A DNA stretch of 64,000 nt from Pardosa pseudoannulata (GCA_032207245.1 CM063505.1:180214958-180278957); one strand, 5' to 3'; positions 21,985-34,042 are shown, counted from the stretch's first letter. Numbers and translations: made by a program. The notes: a model not told the origin generated them from the sequence alone.

Positions 21985-22562
21985 AACATCATATCATATC
22001 GGTAATAAATCATTAAAAAACATACACCCCATAAAGCAGAACGAATCAGTTGTAGAAAGTAGTGCAATCTTAAATTGTATCCTGGAGTACAGGAAAATAT
22101 TGATGGTCACTATTTATATGTGGATGGGTTCAAGATTGAACGTTGAGGGTCGAAGGTCATTTCACCACGAGGATCACTCGTAACAGAGTTTTTTGTTTTC
22201 AAAGTTTGGTCATTCATTACGTCTTTAAAACATCGTCGCATTTTTACTGCTGATTTCAATCTGAATGTAATTCAGAAGGTCGACGAGAAAGCAATAAGAA
22301 ATTGGCTCCAATAAAAGGGAGCATTAAAAATATGAGAATAAGCGATCCAATCGTCTTGAAAAAATACAATGACCTGCATTAGAAGACGATTTTCATATCC
22401 GGGTTCTCGAACAGAAAAATGAAGGCCGCTCTGTTTCTTCCGTTAAAATTCGTCTATGAGGCAGAAGGAATGATTTGAAATTTTCGAGGTGGAATTAATT
22501 GAGTCTAACCCAGGCTTTTCAGCACTATACTGTACTTAGATTTTTATTCTTAAAATGATTTA
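21985..22562 (+). pseudogene. pogo/CENPB-HTH relic, duplicate copy 1
   Basis: First unit of a direct tandem duplication of about 580 bp. Near 22235-22500 it carries, with stops and frame breaks, the same DNA-binding segment as copy 2, followed by a piece resembling the next part of a CENPB-type helix-turn-helix (AEGMI..NFRGGIN). It is uninterrupted where copy 2 carries a piggyBac-like insertion, so it supplies the empty-site sequence (CTTCCGTTAAAATTC). Confidence 0.65.
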
Positions 22563-23815
22563 TATATCATATTATATCGGTAATAAATCGTTAAAAAAGA
22601 TACACCCCATAAAGCAGAACGAATCAGTAGTAAAAGTAACGCAATCTTAAATTGTGTCCTGGAGTACGGGAAAATATCGATGGTCACCAATTTACAGCTC
22701 CGATTGACAACACCGAGGGGATGGGTTCAAGATCAAAGTTTGAGGGTCGAAGGTCATTTCACCGCATGGATCACTCATAACAGAGTTCTTTTCAAAGTTT
22801 GGTCATTCGTTATGCCTTTAAAACATAGTCGCATTTTTACTGCTGATTTCAAGCTGAAAATAATTTAGAAGGTCGACGAGAAAGCAGTAAGAAATTGGAG
22901 CAAACAAAAGGGATCATTAAAAATATGAGAAGAAAGCGATCTAATCGCCATGGAAAAATACAATGTCCTGCATCAGAAGACGATTTACATAGCTGGGTTC
23001 TCGAACAGAGAAATGTAGGCCGCGTTGTATCTTCCATTAACCCTCTAAGCGGTTCGCACGTACAATTCCACCAAACCAATGATGTCTTCAAAACGTACAA
23101 TTTTCGACCTCCTAAAACGCTCCGAAAATGGATGTAATGTACATTTTTGCCAGTGCTTTCCCCCATGGAGCTTTGCGGTAGGAGGGTCAGGTCGATTGTT
23201 TAGGAACTGCTCCCCTCTTTGACTAACATTTATTGAGGGATGCACCCCTACCCCTGATGGACAAAGAAGCTGATAGCTTTTCATGGCTTTGTAAATCTCT
23301 ATTCCGAAGTATTTCGTTTGCGGTAACTGATGTATCTCTAATTGCACCTCTTAAATATCTTGGATGACTTTCGTAAAAAAATATAAACAAGTCTCTCAAA
23401 GAATATTTTTATTTGTACTTTTAGAAACCATTATTTCTTATGGGATGATCTTCGAGACTTGACGAGCTTTATGCGTATTAAAAATTAACAATCTATAATA
23501 TCTATTTATATATCTATTTATAACCGAAAGTAAAGGGACAATAACGAGGGTGGGTTTCCCGTATTCCATTCTAGTCGACAAAGGGTGAAGGAAAAAATCA
23601 TAAAACGCTTTGGCCACTGACACAGTAAACCTTAAGAGTATTTTTAGATACTTTTTTCCTCGATATGTTCCACTCGGAAGGTTAAAATTCTTCTCCGAGG
23701 CAGAAAAAATGATTTGAAATTTTAAAGTTGGAATTAATTGAGTCTAATCCAGACTTCTTAGCAATCTACTGTCCTTTACTGTAGGTTTTTATTCTTAAAA
23801 TGATTTAATATTGTC
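22563..23815 (+). pseudogene. pogo/CENPB-HTH relic, duplicate copy 2 (interrupted)
   Basis: Second unit of the tandem duplication. At 22815-23035 it translates to SRIFTADFKLKII, then KAVRNWSKQKGSLKNM, NRHGKIQCPASEDD and LHSWVLEQRNVGR. This is the Brinker-type plus CENPB-type helix-turn-helix layout of pogo-like transposases and derived host proteins. A stop and a deletion sit between the first two motifs. The copy is split by a 641-bp piggyBac-like element at 23041 and resumes at 23682. No DDE catalytic domain is visible, so only the DNA-binding end was captured. Confidence 0.7.
23041..23681. mobile_element. piggyBac-like non-autonomous element at TTAA
   Basis: TTAA at 23037-23040 and 23682-23685 bounds a 641-bp insert that is absent from the duplicate copy at 22440-22460. 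The ends CCCTCTAAGCGG (left) and CCTTCCGAGTGG (right, reversed) agree in 8 of 12 positions, with the differences all transitions. CCC next to TTAA is the piggyBac signature. There is no transposase inside. Confidence 0.75.
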
Positions 23816-24039
23816 ATGTTTTAAATAGAAAATCTCGCCCACGGACTATACTTACGAAATTACGGTAATTAAAAAGGGACCCCAAAAAGAATGCCTTAAG
23901 CTAGAAAACCTCTTAGACGTTAATCTTTTAGGTTGACTTAACTGTATAGGTATATTGACAGTGATGTACACATACATACATAAATGTTAATATATATAAT
24001 AGAGTGTGTCTATACCATAACAGCCCTAATAATCCCTGA

Positions 24040-24140
24040 AATTGCCTTATTTCGAGATTGAACGATCTTTCAATTTTCGAAGCTGTATCCTATCGGTCGC
24101 GAACGGTTCGTTTAATCACAAAAGCAATTTGTCACCAACC
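24040..24140 (+). repeat. Dispersed repeat, copy 2 of 2
   Basis: Matches 20930-21045 (TTTCAATTTTCGAAGCTGTA, CCTATCGGTC, TAATCACAAAAGCAATTTG). Confidence 0.6.
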
Positions 24141-24299
24141 GTTCAACCATCGTAAAAAGAAAGAAAAATTCCATTTTTCCCCTTACGATGGCAACTTCTC
24201 TCAAATGACATCCCCAGAAAAAAAAGAAAAACTTCCAAAAGAAAAGAAAACGGTGGTGTTTCTTCGACTGAAAATTTCTTTAAATTAAAGTCGAGTTTA

Positions 24300-27090
24300 T
24301 TTTTAGACTTGTACGATAAGAATTAAATCTCCAGCCTGGGATTTCCTCTTTCAGGAACGAATTCCCAATTACAGTTTAATGCAGTTATAATTATATACAT
24401 TCGCTGGAGGTACGTCGGAACATTCGATTAAAGGAGTTCGCCCGGAGTCATTTGAAGAACACACAAGCGATCTTTATTAATTCAGTTTATAATTTCATAT
24501 ATAACGAATTTCTCGTCTGATTTATCTCAAGTTTGGAAATCCCGGATCAATCTATTTAAGAACCAAAGGCGTCATTAAAGGATTAATATGACGTGCAAGC
24601 CTTAAATGACGTGTTTACGTATTTGCCTGAATACATTACATAATAGAATTATTTGGATATTTAAATTATTCGAGTTGTTGCTATAATAGAAGGAAAACGT
24701 CCTAGTGCACTATTCAAATGTTCATTTTAAACTCTGGAGATTAGCTTAAAATAAATGTAAGGTATTTTGATTCATTAAAATTAGCTGAATGTATAGGATT
24801 TACGATGTGAAATATGTATGACAAAAAAGGCTATATAATTTGAAAATTTTCACATACAAGTAAATGCTGGACAAAATTTACTGTAATTATACGATAAAGG
24901 TATTAAATGTTTCTGTAAACCGCTTGCCTGTAGAATATAACTGAGCAAAACATGCAAAACATGGAAATTTTTTCTCTTTAATTTTGAAAGAAAAAAAATT
25001 TAAATGGTATAACTACTATTTTCAAAATTTTCACATATGTGGAAAATGTTAATTTTTTCTCAAATTACAGCAAAATGAATGCAATGACATAATTTTCTGG
25101 ATAAATATAATAAACTAATACAATAATATTATTATCTATATTAACTGTCATGAATTCCCCGTCCTTCAGATTTCTTTGAATTTAACAATCCTTTGCAGTA
25201 TCCGAGAAATAGCTACAAATGACCCAAAACTACTTTCAAAAAAGTATCTCTGTCTATTGGGAAAATAGCAAATTAAATATTATGTATTGGAAGAACAAAT
25301 TTCGGAGTTTACAGAAAATAAATACAGCTCTTCCTTTTGCCAAAACACAGGTTGAATATTCCAAAAGGTCATATTACGTTCCGAAACATAGTTCCTGGCG
25401 TCACAGGCAAAGGGTTAAGACACAAATATAAGACATAAAAGACGTAAAAATCTATTTTAATATAATTTTTTGATTAATATACAAGTATATTTGATAAAAA
25501 TTGTTCTTCAGCAATATTCCTGAAACATTTTTCTAGTGCATCGCATATCACTCAAATGCATATCAATTCACAAATGGGGCTCCCTAATTAGGGATGATAT
25601 ATGTCACAATTCCCCTTCAAAAGTCACCAGAGATAAGAATTCTGAACCATAAATTACTTTCTTTGGCAATTTCCGTGGCGCGAAATTCGCCTTTGACATC
25701 ACGACATCAGTATTGTGGTATCGCCGTAAAGCAAGCTCGTATGTAATGTGAAAATACTCACTATAGGACATATCACACTGTAAAAAATAATGTTACATTA
25801 GTGTAGTGTTTGAGAAGGAAGAAATTAATACTCATTAATAAACACATGAACAAATATGTCTTGATTAAATGAATTTATACAATTAAATGCCCAAGGAATA
25901 CAACTGGAATCAACTTATCATTTTTATAGGTATCGAAGACTGCTCTAGAGTCGGCTTCTAACCTAAAAACAATATGGCGATGATTTTTCTCAAATGGTGT
26001 ATACCTCAAGCCGCGGATGCCAGCAGCTTTCATCTTCTACTCTCCTCTGGTTACAACCTTGCCCTCTAAAAAATATTCGACTGCCTCGAGGAGAAAAAAC
26101 AGGGGTCCACTCCAGAACGGCGGGGAGTCAGAATCCCACTTTTCTATTGGTTGGGAGAAGTATGAAGTTCCTTTTAATTTCAAACCAGTAATTTTCTGGT
26201 AGTCTTTGACGATGACTCAAGGGAAGAAGTAAAAAAGTTGAACCGAATGTAACTTATTGTTAGACACACCTCGACCATGAAAGGGTCATCAGATTCTTAT
26301 ATTAAAATTATAACTAGCTTTCAGAATATTTTATTTAGAGAAATAAAAAATGTACTATAGTGATTTAGAAATAATAAAATTACTGAATAACTAAAAATCT
26401 CTCTTATATTAAACTTTCTACAAACACTTACCATTAAATTTCGTAAAGTTTAAGCAATAATCTAATTAATTATCTTGTCAATTACGATCCCACTGATGCC
26501 GCTAATAAAAATATTTGGGCATTATTTCCAGAAAGATCTCTAATTTTGTGTATTTGTATTATATAAAAATCCTAAAAATCTTCAAAAAATATATAAAGCC
26601 TAATAAAAACGTAAGGAAAAAAGCTTTAAAAATATTTTAAAATCTTCAAACATTAAGTGTTTATACGCCCTTACCAATTAAAATTTGAACAACTTTCTAT
26701 TATTAGAATCTTTTCATTCTGATTAGCCGTCATGCGGACTGTTTGACTAAGTCTTCCATTTGAATAAAATACTCATTCCCTCTCTATTCGCCGACGTAAA
26801 CGGATGCCTCTGACCTAAAAAAACTTTTCGTGTTTTTCTATCTCTAAACACTCTACTCACTAGTTGTTTGTGTTATGAACTCCCGAATTTGTCACTTTAT
26901 GTTACCAAATACACTAATCCGATTCCTTGTAATTCGCTAAACTTTTAATCATGATTTAATCTTTTTGACACTAAGCAAGTGTGTTTAAGCTAAGTGGGTT
27001 AAGTTGGTTTCTATTAAATTTCAATCTGATAAAGGTTAACATAAATCACGGGAATTTAACTCTAATTATTTTTAATCTTGGTTTCTTGAT
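24300..27090. other. No recognised gene
   Basis: AT-rich. A GC-richer patch at 25970-26190 has two overlapping plus frames of 61-65 codons with no recognisable motif and no splice support. Confidence 0.4.
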
Positions 27091-27222
27091 CTCGTTTTAT
27101 TTTTCATGTCTGAAGCCCATGCGAGAGCAGTTAATTTAGTAATTTGGAAATCGTTTTTTGTATGCTCCGTGGTCTTTTTTCTTCAGCATGTGAGTGCTTG
27201 TAAAGTTTACGAAATCAAGGAG

Positions 27223-27249
27223 TATAAAAGGGGGCACTTTACGTTCAGC
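27223..27249 (+). promoter_or_regulatory. TATA box with downstream initiator-like motif
   Basis: TATAAAAG at 27223-27230, followed at the right distance by TTCAGC at 27244-27249, resembling the arthropod initiator. It stands out from the AT-rich surroundings because GGGGGC flanks the box. The transcript is unknown. Confidence 0.4.
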
Positions 27250-27375
27250 TTTTACCTGTTGTTGCCTGCTGATGCCTGTTGCACGTTGTGTTTTTGCTTC
27301 GTCGATATAGTTTTTTTTCCATCCGTAAATTACATAAATTAGTCACTTGCCAGAATGTTTAATTAGGGCACGTCC

Positions 27376-27383
27376 TGACGTCA
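27376..27383. promoter_or_regulatory. Perfect CRE palindrome TGACGTCA
   Basis: A consensus CREB/ATF site in a locally GC-rich, CpG-containing patch (27365-27520) upstream of the small open frame at 27588. Other elements nearby are CACGTG (about 27460) and repeated CGCACGTT. Confidence 0.4.
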
Positions 27384-27587
27384 CGGGTACCTACGTCTTG
27401 GCAACCATCATAGCAACAATGGGGGGTCAAGCTAACTGAAAAACTGTCTGATTGAAAAACACGTGGATCACAGCTTGAACTTCGCACGTTGGTGGTACGT
27501 TGTGGTTCGCACGTTATTCACTTGTGTGCTGAAGAGTTATAACTGAGTAACTTAGTGTTTAGTATAACTTAGTGTTTATAACTGAAA

Positions 27588-27773
27588 ATGAATGATTACT
27601 TGAAGAATTTTGATCAACTGTCGCAGAAGCGGTATTTGGATAAAATATCTGTAATAAGTAATATAGATCCATATATTATAAAAGACTGGGAAATGGATAT
27701 TGACAAATTACCAGCAATTTGCTATGGCGACATAAAAAAGCATAATCTTTTTTATTTTACTTACTATCAATAA
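27588..27773 (+). CDS. Small plus-strand ORF, N-terminal fragment of a possible transposon-associated protein
   Basis: MNDYLKNFDQLSQKRYLDKI, then SNIDPYIIKDWEMDIDKLPA, then ICYGDIKKHNLF and a stop. The pattern (Y..NF..L...RYL.KI....DPY..K.......LP.I.Y.DI) recalls the N-terminus of arthropod proteins that carry SWIM zinc fingers and YqaJ-type nuclease domains; this is from memory and unchecked. Homologues would be several hundred residues long. Here the similarity ends at GDI, so the frame is either cut off or continues by splicing. CRE-type promoter motifs lie upstream. Confidence 0.35.
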   Translation: MNDYLKNFDQLSQKRYLDKISVISNIDPYIIKDWEMDIDKLPAICYGDIKKHNLFYFTYYQ

Positions 27774-28308
27774 GCAAAGAAACATGTTAACGTGCCGGTC
27801 GGAAAAAAACCTTCGTTTTTATAAATAATCTTTCGATGAATTCTTCCTATTCAGTTTCTTTTCAATATGTGATGATTATAATTACAAAAAAATAATTCTC
27901 AAAATTTGTAACTGAAAAAAATACCACGACATTAACATAAGACTGTTTACATGTAAACGTCCATAGCAACGAGATAGCGTGCCTACCAGAATGGTTGTTA
28001 GGGCTCGGCGATCTCAGCGATCAGCTGAGTGCTCGTGTAATTTGCAATTTAGTTTTGTATTATCGGCCAACTCTTTTGGATGTTCTGTTTAACTGTTTTT
28101 TATCTACGTTGTTTTGAGAAAGAAAAAAATAAAATTTGATATTTTTATATTTTGTGTAACTTTTTTAAAGAAACACAGTCTTGAGTTAGGCCATACTACT
28201 GTGCTAAACATCAGTGGAAACTTGCTGATCGTTACTGTCCAAACACTTTATCCCTTTCATCTTTTATTGTTTATTTTCGCAAGTTGCTATTTTTACGCTT
28301 ACTGTTAG

Positions 28309-28420
28309 AAATATTAGGATTAGAGCTCAAGGACCAGAGAATTTAGTTGGACCACGGTATGAAGACCATGAAGTACTTGTTGAGATAGAAGCAGATTCCT
28401 ATCCCGTTTTATATGCTTGA
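28309..28420 (+). CDS. Possible terminal exon, 36 codons, unrecognised
   Basis: After a pyrimidine-rich acceptor (TTTTTACGCTTACTGTTAG) the frame reads RIRAQGPENLVGPRYED, then HEVLVEIEADSYPVLYA, then TGA. The residue use is far from the Ile/Phe/Lys-rich noise nearby. Entry phase is one base. It could belong to the same plus-strand transcript as the ORF at 27588, but no joining exon is evident. Confidence 0.3.
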
Positions 28421-28439
28421 AACATTTTCCATCTATCAA

Positions 28440-29780
28440 AGGTCTTATCACAAGTCAGTTGTTTGTTTGATTCCTTTTGTATCTACAGCAGGAAACTGAG
28501 TGAAATACGAATTACGTGCAACCTGCTAGTTGATTATTTTAGCAGCTTGGTGGAAATCACATTGGATTATTTGTGTATCTGTCATTAAACTCAGATGTTA
28601 TTGGTGTAGTCGTTGTTATCGTTACCATTAAAAATTATCATTTAGTTATTACACACTTCGGCTTTGTTTGTTAAATTTTTTTTATGAAATTAATTTTGTT
28701 TTACTGAATATTTTTTTATTTCAGTGCTTTTCATAACATAATTTTTTATCTTTATGCTTAAATGAGAGGAATATATATAGTTTTAAAATTAAAGATAAAT
28801 ATTTTTAAAATTGCGAAAGTTCTCTTTATATGGCACATTTGTTCCATTGGCCCTTTTCGAATATTTCTGCGTTTCAAATATTTGGAATATTTTTACGAAT
28901 TACAGAATTAATTAAAATATCTAATAACTGTTAAATGTTATAAATAACTTGGTGGGTTGACAAGAAAATTATGTTAAATTGCATTTTTCCCCACCGCAAA
29001 GTATGCGGGGCAATTTGTGGGATTTTGTGTAAGAACGATAAATTAAAATCGTGGTAAATTTAATTAAATATTCAATATAGTTTGGAAAATATCTATGTGA
29101 TATATTTTCAGCATTAAGTCAACGGCTTTTCATGGCAGTTAATTGCAAATTAGCTTTAATTCGCTGTTGAGACAGGAGAAAAGTCCGCTCTAACATGTTA
29201 AATTAAAGTTAATCTTCAATTAAAGTATATTGAACGAACACTGATTAGTCTTGTTAAATTATGTACAAAAATGGCCTTATATGTCTGATGCATTAATAAA
29301 TGATACTGATTTAATAATTAATATTCAGTATCATGGAGACATAAAAATGTATGAACTAATTTTATTGATGATAATATTCTTAGTTTTTTTAATCGTATAT
29401 TTTTCAGTAAAAAAATGCGTTTTAAGGAACATTTGGAAGTAAAATTTAATAGAGAATTAAGTAAAATTAAAATACTAAAAATGATTTGTGACTTGTAATA
29501 AACTATTAAATGCATTGTCACATACGAATATATTTTTATAAATATTGTTTCTTGAAGACATTTGATAATTTTCAATGCATCTTTAGATTGAAAATTTCAG
29601 ATATTTTAATCAGATTTCATGAAAAGTTCATGCTAAAATCTAGAAATGAAACATTCATATTAGGATGCCATAAAAAGCAAATATTTAATTTTTGCTAGAT
29701 ATAGGTATAAATTCAGTCTTATCTAATTTTATGGGTGATTTTTCACAGACAATTTTCAGTCATCTATTATATTCTTAGCC
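28440..29780. other. No recognised gene
   Basis: AT-rich with only composition-driven short frames. Confidence 0.45.
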
Positions 29781-29784
29781 ATTT

Positions 29785-29945
29785 ATGGCCGAACGATGAC
29801 TGAATGGATAGGTCACTGCTCTTCTGTACCTGAGTTAAAGGATGTTCGACATGTTCGTAGCCGTGTGAAATTGGCTTTATACAGGAGGTTTTGTTTTATT
29901 ACCTGTCGTGTAGCAAATATAAATACCATAGTGCTCCAAACTAAC
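29785..29945 (+). mobile_element. tRNA-derived SINE, strongly diverged copy
   Basis: GGCCGAACGATGACTGAATGG start, GACATGTTCGTAGCCGT, AAATTGGCTTTATACAGGAGG core and ATAGTGCTCCAAACTAAC end follow the order of the reference SINE. The B box is destroyed. Confidence 0.65.
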
Positions 29946-30596
29946 TATCTACATTGTTTTTTGCAAAGTTCACTAATTGAGAGTTTTACAGATATTAGCT
30001 CTTTCGCCCTATATGAGAAAATAATTATATGGTGAACGTTAAATATTGATATTTCATTTAAATATATCGAACTAGTAGTTTTAACTAAATTTAGTACTCT
30101 ACAACAAATTGTTTTTCGCTTGTAATACAGTTTATTGTGTATCACATGTAATATACAAGTATATAAAGCATTAAATATTTATATAATATATGATGCGTAG
30201 GACATATAAATAATTTCTCGTGTATCACATGTGATATACAAGCATATAAATCATCAAATATGCATATGACATGTGATGTACAAAGACGGGCAAAGGTTTA
30301 AATTTTCTTGAGATTCTTTACAAGAACAACCAAAGGAGTATGGGGATCTGAAAAGAATTTAATAAATGCTGTAATAGGAACGAATCTATAAGCTATTTTT
30401 TGGGAACAACTAACTATGTACTTACTTACCGTAAGTACCACCACTAATCATCCCCCATACTTGTGTTTTCACTAAAACCACTTTTACACAAAAATGTCCA
30501 CAATGGTTGAGGTATTCATTATCGTACAACTGCATATCCGTTCGTTTTGTCTCATGACCGATTCCAGCTACAACGGAGGGGAAAATAAGAGAATCA

Positions 30597-30700
30597 TGGA
30601 AATGGGCGTTCCCAAAACTCGCTGCGGTAAGTTGAATGGAAGCAAATTTATCAAAGACTGAAGCTTTAATTACCGGGAGACAGGACAGAAAAGAGATATA
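30597..30700 (+). repeat. Dispersed repeat R2, most diverged copy
   Basis: Shares in order GAAATGGGCGTT, a GTTGAA-like segment, ACAAAT..TCAAAGACTGA, GCTTTAATTA and CCGGGAGACAGG-like blocks with 34645-34795 and 37878-38003. Confidence 0.45.
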
Positions 30701-30963
30701 AGCATTTTTTCTTTTGTTATCAAAAGAAATTCCCCGATGTCATTATCGTTGTTCATTTTGGATGACTCCGCGCTCAAAGTCTGTTTCCGACAGAAGCAGA
30801 ATCGATCATTCACTTTATACTTTATTCATGATTATATCATCACTTTATACTGTACAGAGAAAATCGCTAATACGGGGTAGAAAGTGATAGTCCTTCTAAG
30901 TCAGAGATTCCCAAACTCTTCTGGATGCCCCCCCCTTTACAAGGAAACTATATTCTCTGATCT

Positions 30964-31653
30964 CCTCCTTAATAATTAATTATACCACATACTAAAATAT
31001 TATTGTAGATTATCTATACATATTTTAGCTTCCTAATAATAAATTATACCAAATATTAAAATATTGTTGTTAATTATGTATACCTATTTTAACTTCGTAA
31101 TTATTAGTTATACGTAATGTTAAAATAGTGATGTAGATTATCTATACCTATTTTAGCTACCTAAAAATTATACCAAATATTAAAATAGTATTTTAGATTA
31201 TCTGTATCTTTTATAGCCCCTAATAATTAATTATACCTAATATTAAAATAGTATTGATTATATATACATAGTATAGTTCTTTAATAATTAATTATACCAA
31301 TTATTAAAATAGTGTTGTAGATTATCTATACCTGTTTTAGCTCCCTAATAATTATACCAAACATTAAAATAGTATTTTAGATTATCTGTACCTATTATAG
31401 CCCCTAATAATTAATTATACCTAATATTAAAATAGTATTGATTATATATACATATTTTAGTTCTTTAATAATTAATTATACCAATTATTAAAATAGTGTT
31501 GTAGATTATCTATACATATTTTAGATCCCTAATTGTTATACCAAATCTTAAAATGGTGTTGTAGATTATTTATACCATTTTTAGCTCATTAATTATTAGT
31601 TACACTAACTATTCAAAAAGTGTTGTAGATTATCTGTAGCTCTTTTAGCTGCC
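30964..31653. repeat. ~60-bp satellite, 11 units, with 184-bp higher-order repeat
   Basis: Eleven tandem units of 58-64 bp, each with TTATACC, ATTAAAATAGT, GTAGATTATCTATACC and a TTTTAG end. Units 4-6 and 7-9 repeat as a near-identical trio (CTACC/CTCCC-type, CCCCTAAT-type, TTCTTTAAT-type), giving a 184-bp higher-order period. Outer units are more diverged, as expected for an array ageing from its edges. Confidence 0.9.
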
Positions 31654-32082
31654 TATCTAGTACAAAGTAGAAGTTACTTAAAACGGTCATCAAATGTAGT
31701 AAAAAATTTCCTAAAAATTTAAACATAAAATCACAATAAGAATTAAAAATATAAAGAAATGGCTGACGATGGTAGAGGTCTAACTCTTTGTTAATGTTAT
31801 TTTCGAATTTCTTTAGCATCATCCATAAATCTCGACTTTTAGCGAAGTTCTTTTTCTTAGATAGTCCAGTTTAGTCTGTGTATTCAGAATAGGAGTCTCA
31901 ATGTCGTCTATTCACCCTGCTATCATGTGTTGCTCCCAACTAAATCTATTTAGCATGGGCACTATGTCCAAATTAAATCTACAAGGTAAAGTCAAAATAG
32001 GTCAATTATAAATTATTAAAAAATAGGAAAATAACTTTACTTTATTGACCTCCACATTACTACCCTCCTACACCCACACACG

Positions 32083-32268
32083 TGAAACCAAACGCTGGCT
32101 GATTGGTTAGGGAGCCGATTGTCGGTACCGGAGTTTGTGGGTTCGAATCCGACTATGGCATGGATGTTCGTAGCCATTCGGAATCGGCTTTAAGCAGTAG
32201 GTCCCAGTATCATTAGCCCTCGTGTGCAAAATAGTACACCGTAGCGCTCCAAACCAAACCAAACTACT
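32083..32268 (+). mobile_element. tRNA-derived SINE, well preserved
   Basis: A box TGGCTGATTGGTTAGGG, B box GGTTCGAATCC, core GGAATCGGCTTTAAGCAGTA, ATTAGCCCTCGTG and terminal CCAAACCAAACCAAAC. No exact target duplication could be fixed. Confidence 0.88.
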
Positions 32269-32329
32269 CCACACATGTTCCAACGTTCATATAACTATTC
32301 AAAACACTCCTAGTATCCATTTTTTAGAA

Positions 32330-32805
32330 ATGCACTCGTTGCTTCACCGCATTTACGATCGTTTCATCTGAGGCTACAAAACGGTGTAACTTCGATTTCA
32401 TTTTAGCCTTGGAAATAGGTAACAATCTACTGGTACTAGGTGGGGAGAATAAGAAAGATGCTCCAGAGTGATAACACTATTTATGGCAAGGTTCTTTTTC
32501 ACAATCAGAGCACAATGTGGATTGTCATGTAAAAGAAACCAATTTTTCAGATCGCTTTCGTCTGATTGCATCTCTTAGTCATTTAAGGATCTCTAGGTGA
32601 AGTTCTTTATAGTTACATGGAAAATCACAAAGAATGCTATGAATACCCCCATGTGAAATTTTGAGTTCAAAGACAATGGCATAAATTCGTTGCGTTATTC
32701 GTCTATCCACGCCCACAATTTTACGAACACAATTAACGTTCTCATCTGCGGTGGAAGAGGAGGAACGTCCAGTTCGAATGGGACTTTCGATGATTTTGCG
32801 TTCCT
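32330..32805 (-). pseudogene. mariner transposase pseudogene with internal deletion
   Basis: The minus strand first shows the second helix-turn-helix of a mariner transposase (ESPIRTGRSSSSTADENV, CVRKIVGVDRRITQRIYAIV, LKISHGGIHSIL, about 32805-32640). It then jumps directly to the catalytic C-terminal third: KELHLEILKWLRDAIRRKR, then LINSVITLEHLSYSP-like and DCYLFPRLK (usual DFFLFPKLK, with the third Asp) and VASDETIVNAVKQ. About half of the protein between them is deleted, and frames shift at least twice. Terminal repeats were not found. Confidence 0.8.
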
Positions 32806-32809
32806 AACC

Positions 32810-33955
32810 AAAACTTTTATGCATTCTTACGCATCAGTGTTTATTCATGGCATCGTTTCCTAATGCTTTCTACAGCATATCAAGCAATCTCAAAAGTTGA
32901 GTTCTCGAGAAAAACTCAGAGTTTGATGTTTGCATGTTATTCAAGTCCAACGAAGGAAAAATTCGATTTGTCAGAAATCATCTGCAGCTAACAACGACAG
33001 TATCGGAAATGAATTCCAGATGGATGTGCGTCTTTCCCATTAGTGACGTCTAAAAGAGCTACTTCCCTTCTAAGAAAAACCTGAATGAATGTAGCGACCA
33101 TTCCGGGAATTTATTGACTCTACCTCGTACGACAGCGTATATCAAGTTTCGAAAGTAGAGGGGTTTGGGATTTGATTAGATTTCGAGAATTGCGATCTAC
33201 AGTGGCAAGCAAGTAAAATAATTTTACCTTTGAAATACATGCTTTGTTTATTAATTTAAGTTTTAAGATTATTTTTCTTGATTACTACGATGGCTTTCAG
33301 TCAGAGATCCGCGAATGTGGATCATGCATCCAATATTTTTTAAAAATTATTATTGGTCGTCAATAACTATTTTTTTCAGTTTTGTATAACCCCAAGCGGA
33401 ATTTTTATAAAATTAAGTAACATAAAAAATTACTTTTCCTCTAATTAAAAAGTATGTTTTTAAGAGATTACCTGATCCACTAAGAATAATTTATTGTCCT
33501 TTGAGCGAAATCAAAGAACTTATAAGAATCATCATAAAATTATTTTGCAAAATTTGTGTTTTTCTCTTTAAAAAAATCTAAATTTCAATTATTTTTAACA
33601 ATACTGTATTTTATTTAATTTGTCTCCTAGATTTCTTAAAAAGTTTTAATTTCCCCGATTTCTGGACTTTGTAGCCATTTGCAAAATTGTCGCCAAGGAG
33701 AACCTTTAATAAATTTGTATCATACATAAATGTATTATAACTCCACACTTTCTCCACCTTAATGTATGCCACATGGAACGGTACATGTGTATAACAGCCA
33801 ATACTCAAACTCAAAACTTAAGAAAAAGACATTTTGAATTTATCGCAGAAATGGGATCATCAGTGATATGTATGTATATATTTACATGTGTATCTATGTA
33901 TGTGTGTATATATATGTGTAAGTATATAGGTATACATGCATGCATATGTATGTAT
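32810..33955. other. No recognised gene
   Basis: Non-coding-looking sequence. 33200-33600 is AT-rich; 33611-33814 has an unremarkable minus frame. Confidence 0.45.
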
Positions 33956-33960
33956 TTATA

Positions 33961-33963
<3 letters not shown>

Positions 33964-34038
<75 letters not shown>
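33964..34038. repeat. (TA)n microsatellite abutting LTR-like repeat R1
   Basis: About 75 bases of TA ending exactly at the TGTCAGG start of R1 copy 1. Confidence 0.97.

Positions 34039-34042
<4 letters not shown>

Noticed and set aside
30964..31653. CRISPR-like array
   Set aside because: Units are contiguous with no unique spacers and the context is eukaryotic; it is a satellite.
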